DNA from: Luteipulveratus flavus
Lineage (GTDB): Bacteria > Actinomycetota > Actinomycetes > Actinomycetales > Dermatophilaceae
Direction: 5' to 3' (one strand)
NCBI RefSeq assembly: GCF_029080175.1
Contig: NZ_JARFJC010000031.1
DNA length: 64,000 nucleotides
Shown: positions 41,482 through 49,846 of the stretch, one piece after another
Layout of the letters: each line of letters opens with the position of its first letter
Numbering within the stretch: position 1 is the first letter of the stretch
Notes under the pieces: generated by a model
Databases searched by the model: none
What the model was told of the DNA's origin: nothing
What the model saw: only the letters and a program-made list of their open reading frames with translations
Program-made: the position numbers and the translations under genes

Positions 41482-42255
41482 ATGGCCTCCTCCGACTCCG
41501 CGAAGGACGCGACCCCCAAGAAGTCGCGCTTCGCCCGCAAGCCCAAGGACCCGAGCAACCCGGGTCGCGCATCACAGCTCAAGCAGGTGTACGCCAGCAC
41601 CAAGCAGCAGGACCCCGCCATCGCGTGGTGGATGGCGCTGGCCTTCCTCGTCGTGTTCGGCGTCTTCCTGCTGATCGGCTTCGCGATCGGTCACCCGGTC
41701 TACCTCGGCATCATCGGTCTGCTGTTCGGGCTCGTCGCGGCCATGTTCATCATGGGCCGCCGGGCCGAGCGGGCCGCGTACAAGTCGATCGCGGGGACGC
41801 CCGGCGCGACCGGCGCGGCGCTGAACTCGCTGCGTCGGGGCTGGCTGGTCGAGCAGGAGCCGGTGGCCGCCGAGGCCGGCCGTGCCCGCAATGTCAAGGA
41901 CATGTCGAGCGCCGCCATGGTGTTCCGGGCGGTCGGCAAGCCGGGCGTCGTCCTGGTCGGTGAGGGTCCCAAGGGTTCGGCCACCAAGCTCCTGGAGTCC
42001 GAGCGCAAGCGCGTCGCCCGGGTCGCCGGCCCGGAGGTCCCGGTGCACACCATGCGGGTCGGTCAGGGCGACGGCACCGTGGCGGTGAACGAGCTGACCA
42101 AGTCGATGCGCAAGCTGCCGGACCGCCTCACCAAGGACGAGGTGAGCGCGGTGACCAAGCGGCTGCGCGCGCTCGGGACGGCCAAGCCGCCGGTGCCGCA
42201 GGGCATCGACCCGCGCAAGGCGCGGATGGACCGCAAGGCCATGCGCGGCCGCTGA
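41482..42255 (+). CDS. DUF4191 membrane protein
   Basis: 257 residues, the conserved neighbour of lipA in actinobacteria (Rv2219). Basic N-terminus (PKKSRFARKPKDPSNPGRASQLKQVYASTKQQDP), two membrane helices (IAWWMALAFLVVFGVFLLIGFAIG and YLGIIGLLFGLVAAMFIMG), then a cytosolic domain of about 160 residues with VEQEPVAAEAGRARNVKDMSSAAMVFRAVGKPGVVLVGEG and a basic end. No known enzyme motif. A role in membrane or RNA-related processes has no support here. Confidence 0.88.
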   Translation: MASSDSAKDATPKKSRFARKPKDPSNPGRASQLKQVYASTKQQDPAIAWWMALAFLVVFGVFLLIGFAIGHPVYLGIIGLLFGLVAAMFIMGRRAERAAYKSIAGTPGATGAALNSLRRGWLVEQEPVAAEAGRARNVKDMSSAAMVFRAVGKPGVVLVGEGPKGSATKLLESERKRVARVAGPEVPVHTMRVGQGDGTVAVNELTKSMRKLPDRLTKDEVSAVTKRLRALGTAKPPVPQGIDPRKARMDRKAMRGR

Positions 42256-42297
42256 CAAGCGGCGCTGCAAGCGGCCACCTGCCGCATCATCGTGACG

Positions 42298-42331
42298 AGT
42301 GGCCCCTGATCCGGTCGGATCAGGGGCCACT
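42298..42331 (+). terminator. Terminator after DUF4191
   Basis: Perfect 15-bp stem AGTGGCCCCTGATCC / GGATCAGGGGCCACT with a GGTC tetraloop and a short TTGT tail, between convergent DUF4191 and TetR genes. Confidence 0.8.
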
Positions 42332-42358
42332 TGTCGCGATATCGCGCCGGTCGGCCCG

Positions 42359-42922
42359 TCAGGACGAGGTGAGCAGCTCGACCAGCGCGCTGATCCTGGC
42401 CGTACGAGCCCGCGGCCGCAGCCGGTGGTCGCGACTGAGCACCGCGAGCCCGTGGAGGGCGGACCACGCCACCTCGGTCCACGTCTCCGGGTCGTCGCCA
42501 TGGGCGTCGAGACCGTCGGCGAGCGCGGCGAAGGCGTCCCGCATCGGTTCGGGGGACTCGCGTCCGCCGAACTCCACGTCCAGCGGCATCGAGAAGATCG
42601 CGTCGTAGACCGCCGGGTGGCGACGGGCGAAGTCCAGGTACGCCTGCACCGTCGGAGCGACCGTGCCGGCCTCCCCCGCCGTGGCCCGGCGGATCGCGAC
42701 GGCGAGCTCGGTGCACCCCTGCAGGGCCACGGCGCGCATGATGCCCGCCTTGCCGTCCTGGAAGTGGCTGTAGAGCACCGGCTGGGTGCGGCCGATCTCG
42801 TCGGCGAGCCGCCGGGTGGTGACCGCGGCCCACCCCTCGCTCTCGGCGATCGTCCGAGCCCGCTCGACGATGAGGTCCTCCCGCTGCTGGCGGTCGGCGA
42901 CGCGTCTCTCTCCGGCACTCAT
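42359..42922 (-). CDS. TetR family transcriptional regulator
   Basis: 187 residues. N-terminal HTH: RARTIAESEGWAAVTTRRLADEIGRTQPVLYSHFQDGKAGIMRAVA, clearly TetR. C-terminal ligand domain: PTVQAYLDFARRHPAVYDAIFSMPLDVEFG, TetR_C-like. The mRNA is probably leaderless (TAGAGT 6 bases before the ATG), and that -10 overlaps the first of three CTAGC-N3-GCTAG sites, so the gene should repress itself and the divergent DUF4267 gene. Confidence 0.92.
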   Translation of the reverse strand: MSAGERRVADRQQREDLIVERARTIAESEGWAAVTTRRLADEIGRTQPVLYSHFQDGKAGIMRAVALQGCTELAVAIRRATAGEAGTVAPTVQAYLDFARRHPAVYDAIFSMPLDVEFGGRESPEPMRDAFAALADGLDAHGDDPETWTEVAWSALHGLAVLSRDHRLRPRARTARISALVELLTSS

Positions 42923-42928
42923 GGCGTC

Positions 42929-42934
42929 ACTCTA
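42929..42934 (-). promoter_or_regulatory. -10 element for leaderless tetR mRNA
   Basis: TAGAGT on the minus strand, 6 bases before the ATG at 42922 and overlapping operator copy 1. Confidence 0.5.
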
Positions 42935-42985
42935 GCGCCGCTAGCGTCGATGTCCTAGCGGTGCTAGATTTTCTAGCACCGCTAG
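42932..42985. promoter_or_regulatory. Three operator copies CTAGC-N3-GCTAG for the TetR regulator
   Basis: CTAGCGCCGCTAG (42932-42944), CTAGCGGTGCTAG (42955-42967) and CTAGCACCGCTAG (42973-42985). Each is a 13-base dyad; copies 2 and 3 are also exact inverted copies of each other around ATTTT. Copy 1 covers the tetR -10; copies 2 and 3 flank TAGATT (42965-42970), the likely -10 of the DUF4267 gene. Confidence 0.75.
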
Positions 42986-43006
42986 ATCACGGACCGAGGA
43001 GAGCAC

Positions 43007-43375
43007 ATGCACGTCGTCGGACTCGTCATCGTCTGGGCCGTCAGCCTCGCCATCATCGGCATCGGCATCGCCTACTGGATGCGCAACGAGAAGAACGCGG
43101 CGGGCTTCGGCCTCCCCGTCCTGCCCGCTCCGGAGGCTCGGGGGTGGTGGCAGGTCAAGGGCGTCCGTGACGTCGCGTCCGGCCTGGTCCCGATCGCGAT
43201 GGTCTTCGCCGCGCCCGACGCGCTCGGCTGGGTGCTGCTGATCGAGGCACTGATCCCCGCCGGCGACGCGACGCTGGTGCTCGCCAACCACGGTCGCCGC
43301 AGCGCGGCCTTCGGCATCCACGGGGTGACGGCGGCGGTCATGATCGTGGGCGCGGTCCTGCTGCTGGCGTCATGA
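43007..43375 (+). CDS. DUF4267 small membrane protein
   Basis: 122 residues with four hydrophobic helices: VVGLVIVWAVSLAIIGIGIAYW, VASGLVPIAMVFAAPDALGW, VLLIEALIPAGDATLVLA and AAFGIHGVTAAVMIVGAVLLL. The block GFGLPVLPAPEARGWWQVKGVRDVASGL matches DUF4267, a family often found beside TetR regulators. Ribosome site GAGGAG. Function unknown; likely repressed by the divergent TetR. Confidence 0.85.
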   Translation: MHVVGLVIVWAVSLAIIGIGIAYWMRNEKNAAGFGLPVLPAPEARGWWQVKGVRDVASGLVPIAMVFAAPDALGWVLLIEALIPAGDATLVLANHGRRSAAFGIHGVTAAVMIVGAVLLLAS

Positions 43376-43534
43376 GGCAGGCCGGGGACCGAGTGGCCCG
43401 CCTGCGACGGCCATCGACGACGAAGAAGTGTCCGTCTGGCGTACGGGGGGTACTGCTCGGACTGTGCGATCACACCTCCTGACGTCGGTCGACCACGCGT
43501 CGATCGCGTCCTTCGTCCAGACCTCGGTGCCGCT

Positions 43535-44584
43535 GTGACGGCCCTCGCCACGCACTCGGCCCCTGGCGCCTCGGCACGGCGGCCGCGCGTTCTGCACGTG
43601 CCGGGTGAGCACCGTTACGTCCGTCACCTTGCCCCGCCCGACCCAGCCACGGACGACGACGCGTCCCGGACGCCGAGCCCGTGGCGGCCGGCGGACGCAT
43701 GGTCGCCGTCCTGGCTGCGCGCGCGCCGCGACGAGCTCGACGTGGTGCACGTGCACTTCGGCTTCGAGCATCTCACCCAGGACGAGATGGCGCAGTGGCT
43801 GGAGACGGTCGCAGCGCTCGGGCTGCGGCTGGTGTACACGGTGCACGACATCGACAACCCCAACCTGCGCGGCCAGGACCACCACCACGCCCTCGTCGCA
43901 CTGCTGCTGGCGGCCGCCGACGCCGTGGTGACGCTCACCGACGGCGCCGCGCGCGAGGTCGAGCGCCGCTGGCGACGCAGACCCGAGGTCATCGCCCACC
44001 CCCACCTGGTGTCCTCGGCGTGGCTGGCTGGGCAGCGGATCGCACCGCCGCGAGCCCGGCCGGTGGTGGGCGTCCACGTCGGCGCGCTCCGCGCCAACAT
44101 CGACGCAGTCGGTGCCCTGGAGGCGATCACGACGGCGACGGCACCGTACGACGTGCGGGTCCTCGCACGGGCTGACGCCCTCGCGACGGCGAAGGACGCC
44201 AGGCTGCTCGCCGCGCTCACGCAGCTGCGCCGGCAAGGTGCCCAGGTGAACGGCCGACCGCCGCTGCCGCAGCACGACCTCTGGCGCCTGCTGGCCGACC
44301 TCGACGTCCTCGTGCTGCCCTACCGGTGGGCGACCCACTCGGGCTGGGTGGAGGAGTGCCACGACCTGGGTGTGGGCGTCCTGGCCTCGGACTGCGGCTA
44401 CCTCACCGAGCAGTCCCCCGCCGTGCGGACGTTCGGGTGGGCGGACGTCGACAGCGGCGCCGACATCACCCCGCTGCTGGACCTCGCCCTTGCCGGCCGG
44501 GTGCGCGCCGACCCCGAGGCACGCCGGGACCAGCGTCTGTCCATCGCGCGCCGGCACGCCGACATCTACAGGTCGCTCACGTGA
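43535..44584 (+). CDS. Glycosyltransferase, GT-B fold (GT4-like), gene 1 of the island
   Basis: 349 residues. N-terminal half: DVVHVHFGFEHLTQDEMAQWL and LRLVYTVHDIDNPNLRGQDHHH, then AADAVVTLTDGAAREVERRW, typical of the acceptor domain of GT4 enzymes. C-terminal half: ADLDVLVLPYRWATHSGWVEECHDLGVGVLASDCGYLTEQ, the donor site, with Glu-Glu instead of the full E-x7-E motif. No ribosome site precedes the GTG and no clear alternative exists, so the start is uncertain. GTGA overlap with gene 2. Donor and acceptor unknown. Confidence 0.78.
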   Translation: MTALATHSAPGASARRPRVLHVPGEHRYVRHLAPPDPATDDDASRTPSPWRPADAWSPSWLRARRDELDVVHVHFGFEHLTQDEMAQWLETVAALGLRLVYTVHDIDNPNLRGQDHHHALVALLLAAADAVVTLTDGAAREVERRWRRRPEVIAHPHLVSSAWLAGQRIAPPRARPVVGVHVGALRANIDAVGALEAITTATAPYDVRVLARADALATAKDARLLAALTQLRRQGAQVNGRPPLPQHDLWRLLADLDVLVLPYRWATHSGWVEECHDLGVGVLASDCGYLTEQSPAVRTFGWADVDSGADITPLLDLALAGRVRADPEARRDQRLSIARRHADIYRSLT

Positions 44585-45537
44585 GGCTGACCCATCTGAT
44601 CCCCGACGCCGAGAGGCACGGGGTCACCATTCACGCTCGCCGCCTCGCCGCTCACGTCCCCGGCAGCACGACGGCCGGCTGGCCGGACACCCCTCCCGAC
44701 GGGTTCGTCATCATCCACTTCACCGAACGGCTCTGGCGCACCGCCACGGAGTCGGCCCTCGAGGTCGTACGACGCGCCACCGGTCGCGCCGAGCGACTCG
44801 CCGTCGTGATGCACGACCTGCCGCAGCCGTCCGACGGAGAGCACTACCCGCAGCGTCAGCAGCTGTTCGCCCAGGTGACCGAGCTGGCCGACCTGATCGT
44901 GGTGTCCAGCGAGTTCGAGCGCGGGCTGCTGCTGGCCTGTCTGCGCGATCGCGGTGACGCCGGCCGGCATCGCGTCGCCGTACTCCCGCTACCGGTCGAC
45001 CACCCCGACACCACGCCACCGGCCCGGGTCGACCGGACGATCGCCACACTGGGGTTCCTCTACCCGGGCAAGGGCGTCGAGGACGTCCTCGTCGCCGCCG
45101 CGCAGCTGCCCCAACCGCCGGCGGTGATCAACCTGGGCGGTGCCGCACCGGGCCATGCGGACGTGGTCGACCACCTCGCCGAGCTCGCCGACCAGCACGG
45201 CGTGACCTGGCGGGCCAGCGGATGGTTGTCCGCCGACGAGCTCGCCGCCGCGATGCGCGAGGTCGGTGTCCCCGTCGCCCCGCACCGCCACATGTCCGCG
45301 TCCGGGTCGATCAACACCTGGCTCGAGGCCGGTCGGCGACCACTCGTGGCACCCACGCCGTACGCCCGGGAGCTCGGTGGGCGCCACCCCGGGGCCATCA
45401 CGCTGATCAGCGACCTGACCCGCCAGCTCGCCGACGCCCTGGACCGGCCGTCCACCACCTGGGTCTCCCCCGGGCAGGAGGTCGGCCTGTCCTGGGAGCA
45501 GGCGGGCCGCGACCTTGCTGCCCTGGTGACGTCGTGA
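44581..45537 (+). CDS. Glycosyltransferase, GT-B fold, gene 2 of the island
   Basis: 318 residues, GTG start in a GTGA overlap. IIHFTERLWRTATESALEVV, then LAVVMHDLPQPSDGEHY and ADLIVVSSEFERGLLLACL resemble the acceptor half of gene 1; the donor half has TIATLGFLYPGKGVEDVLVAAAQL and GVPVAPHRHMSASGSINTWLEAGRRPLVAPTPYARE. Similar architecture suggests an old duplication of gene 1 with divergence. No membrane helix. Function within a common glycan pathway is inferred from coupling to genes 1 and 3. Confidence 0.76.
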   Translation: MRLTHLIPDAERHGVTIHARRLAAHVPGSTTAGWPDTPPDGFVIIHFTERLWRTATESALEVVRRATGRAERLAVVMHDLPQPSDGEHYPQRQQLFAQVTELADLIVVSSEFERGLLLACLRDRGDAGRHRVAVLPLPVDHPDTTPPARVDRTIATLGFLYPGKGVEDVLVAAAQLPQPPAVINLGGAAPGHADVVDHLAELADQHGVTWRASGWLSADELAAAMREVGVPVAPHRHMSASGSINTWLEAGRRPLVAPTPYARELGGRHPGAITLISDLTRQLADALDRPSTTWVSPGQEVGLSWEQAGRDLAALVTS

Positions 45538-46742
45538 GCACCGACCCCCGGCTCAGCGTCGTGATCCCCTACTACCAGCAGCCGGAGGAGCTCGCCCGGT
45601 GCCTCCTCGGCCTGGAGCAGCAGACCGGCGCGCCGTCGTTCGAGGTCGTGGTGGCCGACGACGGCTCGGACACGCCACCCGTCCTGGCGACGGACCTGGA
45701 CGTCCGGGTCGTGCGGCAGGACGACCTGGGCTTCCGCGCCGCGGCCGCGCGCAACCTCGGAGCCCGCTGCGCCCGCGGTCGTCGGCTGGTCTTCGTGGAC
45801 GCCGACTGCGTCCCGACGCCAGGTTTCCTTCGCGCCATGGACGAGGGGTCGGCTCTGGTGGTCGGGCACCGCCAGCATCTGGACATGGACGGCTGGTCCC
45901 GCGCCGAGCTGCTGTCGGCGTTCGAGGGCTCACCTGTGTTCCTGGCCGGCCCGGCCTGGCTGCGGCACGGCTACGACGAGACGGACGATCTGCGCCGGGC
46001 GGACGACGCGTCGTTCCGGTTCGTCATCTCCGCGGCCCTGTCCGCACCCACCGACCTCTTCTGGGAGCTCGGCGGGTTCGACGCCGACCTGGTCGGCTAC
46101 GGCGGCGAGGACTGGGACCTCGGTCACCGGTGGTGGACCGCGGGCCTGGACCTCCTGCACCGCCCGGAGGCGCAGGTGTGGCACCACGGCCCCGACCTGC
46201 CCGGACGTCGGGAGGATTGGGCGCACGTCAAGAACGCCGAGACGGCGGCGCTCGCCTCTCGCATCCCCCACCCGGTGATTCGGGGGTCCGGCAGTCCGGT
46301 CGTGCACCGCATCCCCCGTACGGCGGTGCAGCTCGACCTCGCCGGCTGCACCGCCGGACAGGCGCTGCTGTCGGTCGAAGACTGGCTGACGGCCGGTGAC
46401 GTGGCGGTGTTCGTCGGCGACGCCGACGTGCCGGGGGCGTTCGTCGACGACCCACGCGTACGACGCGGCTCGATCACCGACGACGTCCGGGCTCGGTCGC
46501 TGGTCTGGTTCCGGGCCACGGGCTCGGTGCGTTCGGCCACCGGCCACGGGCTCGCTGGCCGGGCCGATCCTGCGCTCGGCGTTCCGGCGGCTGACGGCGC
46601 CGCCCCCGTGGCGTGGGTGACCGGGCGCGCGGCGAACGCGGCAGTCCGCTCGCGCGAGCCCGTCCCGTGGCGTAGCCTCCCGCGAGACTCGTGGCGCACG
46701 ATCAGCCCCGGCGTGCTGGTCGAGCAGGAACGGTCTCGCTAG
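45534..46742 (+). CDS. Family 2 glycosyltransferase with galactosyltransferase-type region, gene 3
   Basis: 402 residues. GT-A fold: LSVVIPYYQQPEELARCLLGLEQQ, VVVADDGSD, AAAARNLGARCARGRRLVFVDADC (DXD type), then the GT7C-like block WELGGFDADLVGYGGEDWDLGHRWW with the catalytic Glu-Asp. After about residue 240 comes a further domain of 160 residues (AVQLDLAGCTAGQALLSVEDWLTAGDVAVFVGDADV...) that I do not recognise; its parts mimic a second, incomplete GT-A core. GTGA overlap with gene 2. Its stop shares CTAG with the stop of the convergent gene 4. Confidence 0.82.
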   Translation: MSTDPRLSVVIPYYQQPEELARCLLGLEQQTGAPSFEVVVADDGSDTPPVLATDLDVRVVRQDDLGFRAAAARNLGARCARGRRLVFVDADCVPTPGFLRAMDEGSALVVGHRQHLDMDGWSRAELLSAFEGSPVFLAGPAWLRHGYDETDDLRRADDASFRFVISAALSAPTDLFWELGGFDADLVGYGGEDWDLGHRWWTAGLDLLHRPEAQVWHHGPDLPGRREDWAHVKNAETAALASRIPHPVIRGSGSPVVHRIPRTAVQLDLAGCTAGQALLSVEDWLTAGDVAVFVGDADVPGAFVDDPRVRRGSITDDVRARSLVWFRATGSVRSATGHGLAGRADPALGVPAADGAAPVAWVTGRAANAAVRSREPVPWRSLPRDSWRTISPGVLVEQERSR

Positions 46743-47584
46743 CCGTCGACGCACTCCCACCGGGCCGCGTGTCCGTCGCCGACCTGACGCACCAGGCCGA
46801 GGCCGGCGAGGTCGTCCAGCCAGCCCGTCATCGGGAACCAGCCCCAGATCTGGTGGAACAGGTTGGCGTTGCGCACGATCGCCGCTGCGTGCTCGACCGG
46901 GGGCTTGGACACTGGATGGTGCTGGTGATACGCCCGGGCGCCGCCGAGGCGTACCAGCGGCACCGACGCCCGGCCGAGTCGTTGCCCGAAGTCGGTGTCC
47001 TCGCCGCCGTAGCCCTCGTACCGTTCGTCGAACCCCCCGACGCTGTCCCAGGTCTGCGCGCTGAGCGCGAACGACAGGCTCCAGAACATCCGCAGGTCCG
47101 GCTCGGTCCGCAGCTCATCGGATCGCAGCGCGGGGCGGCTCGGATGCGGGCGGCCCAGCTGCGCGAGCCGGGCGTGGTCGTACTCCCCGTCACCGCGCGG
47201 CGGGAGATAGTCGACCTCGCCGGCGAGCACGACCGGCCCGCCGGCCTGCGCGACGACGTCGGTGTAACGCTGCAGCAGGCTCGGACCGGGGATGCAGTCG
47301 ACGTCGAGCAGGACCAGGATCGTCGCCCCCAGCTCACGAGCGGCCGCGACGCCTGCGTTGCGGGCGGCGGCCAACGGCAGGTCGGGCAGGTCGGCCGGTA
47401 GGTCCACGACGTGCGTCCGCAGCGCGCCGGCTTCTCGGCGTACGACATCGCGCACCTGCGGGTCGCCCATCGCGACGACCACGAGCACGTCGGGCGGCCG
47501 CGTCGACCGCCGGCTACCGCGCATCAGCTGGGTCAGGTGGTCGTGTCGCCCGTGCGCGATCGTGACGAGCGCCGCGCGGCTCAC
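46739..47584 (-). CDS. Family 2 glycosyltransferase with galactosyltransferase-type region, gene 4
   Basis: 281 residues. ALVTIAHGRHDHLTQLMRG, LPLAAARNAGVAAARELGATILVLLDVDCIPGP (DXD type) and GGFDERYEGYGGEDTDFGQRLGRA (GT7C-like). It is related to gene 3 but lacks the C-terminal addition. The C-terminal NANLFHQIWGWFPMTGWLDDLAGLGLV may be the acceptor side. GTG start in a GTGA overlap with the upstream GT4 gene. The opposite strand runs an open frame of 853 codons through this and its neighbours that is only a shadow. Confidence 0.83.
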   Translation of the reverse strand: MSRAALVTIAHGRHDHLTQLMRGSRRSTRPPDVLVVVAMGDPQVRDVVRREAGALRTHVVDLPADLPDLPLAAARNAGVAAARELGATILVLLDVDCIPGPSLLQRYTDVVAQAGGPVVLAGEVDYLPPRGDGEYDHARLAQLGRPHPSRPALRSDELRTEPDLRMFWSLSFALSAQTWDSVGGFDERYEGYGGEDTDFGQRLGRASVPLVRLGGARAYHQHHPVSKPPVEHAAAIVRNANLFHQIWGWFPMTGWLDDLAGLGLVRQVGDGHAARWECVDG

Positions 47585-48633
47585 GCGACAGCCAGCTCTT
47601 CGTAGAGGTCGACGTAGCTGCTCACCATGACCTCCAGGGAGCAGTGCCGCTCGGCGCGATGCCGGGCGGCGCGCCGGTCGAGCGCCTCCGCGAACGGAAG
47701 TGCGTCGACGGCGGCCGCGATGTCCTGCGCAGGAGCGAGCACGCCGCAGGTGGGGTCGATCACCTCGGTCAGCCCTCCGCGGTCGAAGGCGAGCACGGGC
47801 GTGCCGCAGCTGAGCGCCTCGGCCGCGACGAGGCCGTACGGTTCGTCCCACTGCGGCGTCACCAGCGCCACCGCGCTGGCCCCCACGAGGTCGGTCAGCC
47901 GCGCCTGGCTGAGATGGCCGACGTAGACCGCGGAGTCGCCCAGCCGGGGCACGATCTCGCGCTCGTAGTAGGCGAGGTCGGACAGCGGGCCGGCCAGCCG
48001 GATGCGTCGGCCGGCCGCGGCGGCGATGTCGATCGCGAGGTGGGGTGCCTTCTCGGGGACGACCCGCCCGGACCACACCAGATCGGGTCCGCCCGGCCCC
48101 ATCCGCCACTGCTGCGTGTCGACGCCGTTGTAGACGACACTGCTGCTGCAGGCGTGCTCCCACGCCTGCGAGGTGTGCCGGCTGACCGCGGCGAACGCCT
48201 GACGCGGATCGGTGGCCAGACCGATCGCCGTCTCGATCCACGGCGTCGGCGGCGTGTGCAGCGTGGTGAGCGTGGCGCACCGCAGGCTCTCGGACAGCGC
48301 GATCGGTAGGTAGTGAAGGCTGTTGTTGTGCACGACCGAGACCCCGGTCTCCCGGGCCAGCCAGAGCATGGACTGCAGGTAGAAGTAGTGGTCGGCCAGG
48401 AAGACCTCGGACGGCATCGACGAGTCGGCCTGGGCCGCGGCACTGATCGCGAGGTCCTGCAACGGGACCTCCGCCGCGCCGAGCGTGGGGTCGATGCCCG
48501 AGCCGGCCAGCACGGTGACCTCGATGCCCCGCGCGCGCAAGCCCTGGACGAGGTGGAACGTCATGGACTCCAGACCGCCTGCGAAGGGTTCGCACAGGGC
48601 ATGCCCGCGGTGTCCCACCAGGGCTACTCGCAT
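47581..48633 (-). CDS. GT4 family glycosyltransferase, gene 5
   Basis: 350 residues, well-conserved GT4: VGHRGHALCEPFAGGLESMTFHLVQGL, VVHNNSLHYLPIALSE, FAAVSRHTSQAWEHA, VVYNGVD, LVWSGRVVPEKAPHLAIDIAAAAG, and the donor motif DEPYGLVAAEALSCGTPVLAFDRGGLTEVI with E-x7-E. Probably uses a nucleotide sugar and retains configuration. First gene of the minus-strand pair; its start diverges from gene 6 by 133 bases. Confidence 0.9.
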   Translation of the reverse strand: MRVALVGHRGHALCEPFAGGLESMTFHLVQGLRARGIEVTVLAGSGIDPTLGAAEVPLQDLAISAAAQADSSMPSEVFLADHYFYLQSMLWLARETGVSVVHNNSLHYLPIALSESLRCATLTTLHTPPTPWIETAIGLATDPRQAFAAVSRHTSQAWEHACSSSVVYNGVDTQQWRMGPGGPDLVWSGRVVPEKAPHLAIDIAAAAGRRIRLAGPLSDLAYYEREIVPRLGDSAVYVGHLSQARLTDLVGASAVALVTPQWDEPYGLVAAEALSCGTPVLAFDRGGLTEVIDPTCGVLAPAQDIAAAVDALPFAEALDRRAARHRAERHCSLEVMVSSYVDLYEELAVA

Positions 48634-48766
48634 CCGCGTCCTCTCTTGTCGGACAGGTCACGGCAGCGCCGGGACGTAGAGCGCACCCTGTGCCCGTGTG
48701 AGAGGAATAAGGTTCGCGATTTGGGGTACTCGGCTCCAGCACTGCTTCCAGCAGACAGGACCGCCT

Positions 48767-49846
48767 GTGCCTGATCAGATTCGTGATTACCCCCACCCCC
48801 GGGACCGCAAACCGACCGCGCCGCCGAGCACCCCTGAGCGCTCGCAGGCGGCCCTGTTCTACCTGCACCATCACGGGTCCGGTCACCGTCGACGCGGCAC
48901 TGCCATCGCCCGGCTCATGCAGCGTCCCGTGGTCGGCTGCGGCACCGGGACGGCACCCCAGGGCTGGCCGGGACGCTGGGTCACGCTCCCGGCCGACGAC
49001 GACCCCACCCCAGGACCGGGTGCTGACGTGGCTGCCGGTGGCGTGCTGCACTGGGCGCCGCGCCGGCACCGCGGCAGCCAGGACCGCGCCCTGATGCTGA
49101 CCAGTCTGCTGCACGAGCTGCGCCCGGCGTTCGTCCTGGTGGACGTCTCCGTGGAGGTTGCCCTGCTGGTGCGGCTGTGCGGCTTCCCGGTCGTCGTCAT
49201 GGCGATGCCCGGAGATCGTCGCGACCTCCCTCACCGGCTCGCCTACTCCGTCGCCGACCACGTGCTGGCTCCCTGGCCCGCCGGGGCTCACCCCGACCAC
49301 GTGGCTGCCGACCGGTGGCTTGCGCTCGGGGCGGTGTCAGGGCGAGCGACCACTCCGGTCGACGTACGCCGACCGCACCGCGGCGACGCTGTGATGGTCT
49401 GGGGCGACGGCGGTCTCGACGTCGACCGGGAGCAGGTGCAGCAGCTCGTCGACGCCACGCCGCACCTGCGGTGGCGCACGTTCGGGGGTGGTCACCCGCG
49501 CTCGGACGACCTGCATCGCGAGTGGAGCCGGGCCGAGGTGGTCGTCACGCACGCCGGGCAGGGCATCGTGTCCGAGCTGGCGGCGACCAGGACTCCGGCG
49601 GTTCTCGTCGCCCAGCAGCGGCCCTTCGACGAGCAGCACGCGACGGTGGCCGCACTCACCGCGGCCGGCGTACCGACGGCGCTGGAGGCGTGGCCGGCGC
49701 AGCACGACTGGCCCGGCATCGTGCGTCGGGCGATGGAGGCAGGCCCCGGTATGTGGGACGGGTGGCCGGCCCATGGCGCGGCTCGCGCCGCGAGCGTCCT
49801 GGACGGCGACCTGGCCGGGATCCGGCGCCACCGACGCCCTGGCTGA
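48767..49846 (+). CDS. MurG/UGT-like glycosyltransferase, gene 6
   Basis: 359 residues. ALFYLHHHGSGHRRRGTAIARLM resembles the N-terminal GGxxGH-type loop, and HAGQGIVSELAATRTPAVLVAQQRPFDEQHATVAAL is a clear Glyco_tran_28 C-terminal donor site. About 45 basic, Pro-rich residues precede the fold, and the GTG at 48767 with AGGA 6 bases upstream is the best start; the frame is open to 48698. TAAGGT at 48708-48713 may be its -10. The acceptor is unknown; lipid-linked or soluble acceptors are both possible. Confidence 0.83.
   Translation: MPDQIRDYPHPRDRKPTAPPSTPERSQAALFYLHHHGSGHRRRGTAIARLMQRPVVGCGTGTAPQGWPGRWVTLPADDDPTPGPGADVAAGGVLHWAPRRHRGSQDRALMLTSLLHELRPAFVLVDVSVEVALLVRLCGFPVVVMAMPGDRRDLPHRLAYSVADHVLAPWPAGAHPDHVAADRWLALGAVSGRATTPVDVRRPHRGDAVMVWGDGGLDVDREQVQQLVDATPHLRWRTFGGGHPRSDDLHREWSRAEVVVTHAGQGIVSELAATRTPAVLVAQQRPFDEQHATVAALTAAGVPTALEAWPAQHDWPGIVRRAMEAGPGMWDGWPAHGAARAASVLDGDLAGIRRHRRPG

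Noticed and set aside
42955..42985. Reading CTAGCGGTGCTAG-ATTTT-CTAGCACCGCTAG as a transcription terminator
   Set aside because: It lies between divergent starts, not after genes, and each arm is itself a dyad shared with a third copy; an operator is the better explanation.
43372..43480. Short ORF starting at an ATGA overlap with the DUF4267 stop
   Set aside because: About 36 codons of basic, uninformative sequence; likely chance in GC-rich DNA.
43428..43538. 36-codon ORF ending in a GTGA overlap with glycosyltransferase gene 1
   Set aside because: No ribosome site and no conserved feature; a leader peptide cannot be excluded but is not supported.
46739..49300. 853-codon minus-strand frame joining a glycosyltransferase with upstream sequence
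   Set aside because: The real gene begins at 47584 in a GTGA overlap; upstream codons are the shadow of GT4 and MurG-like genes, not a fusion.
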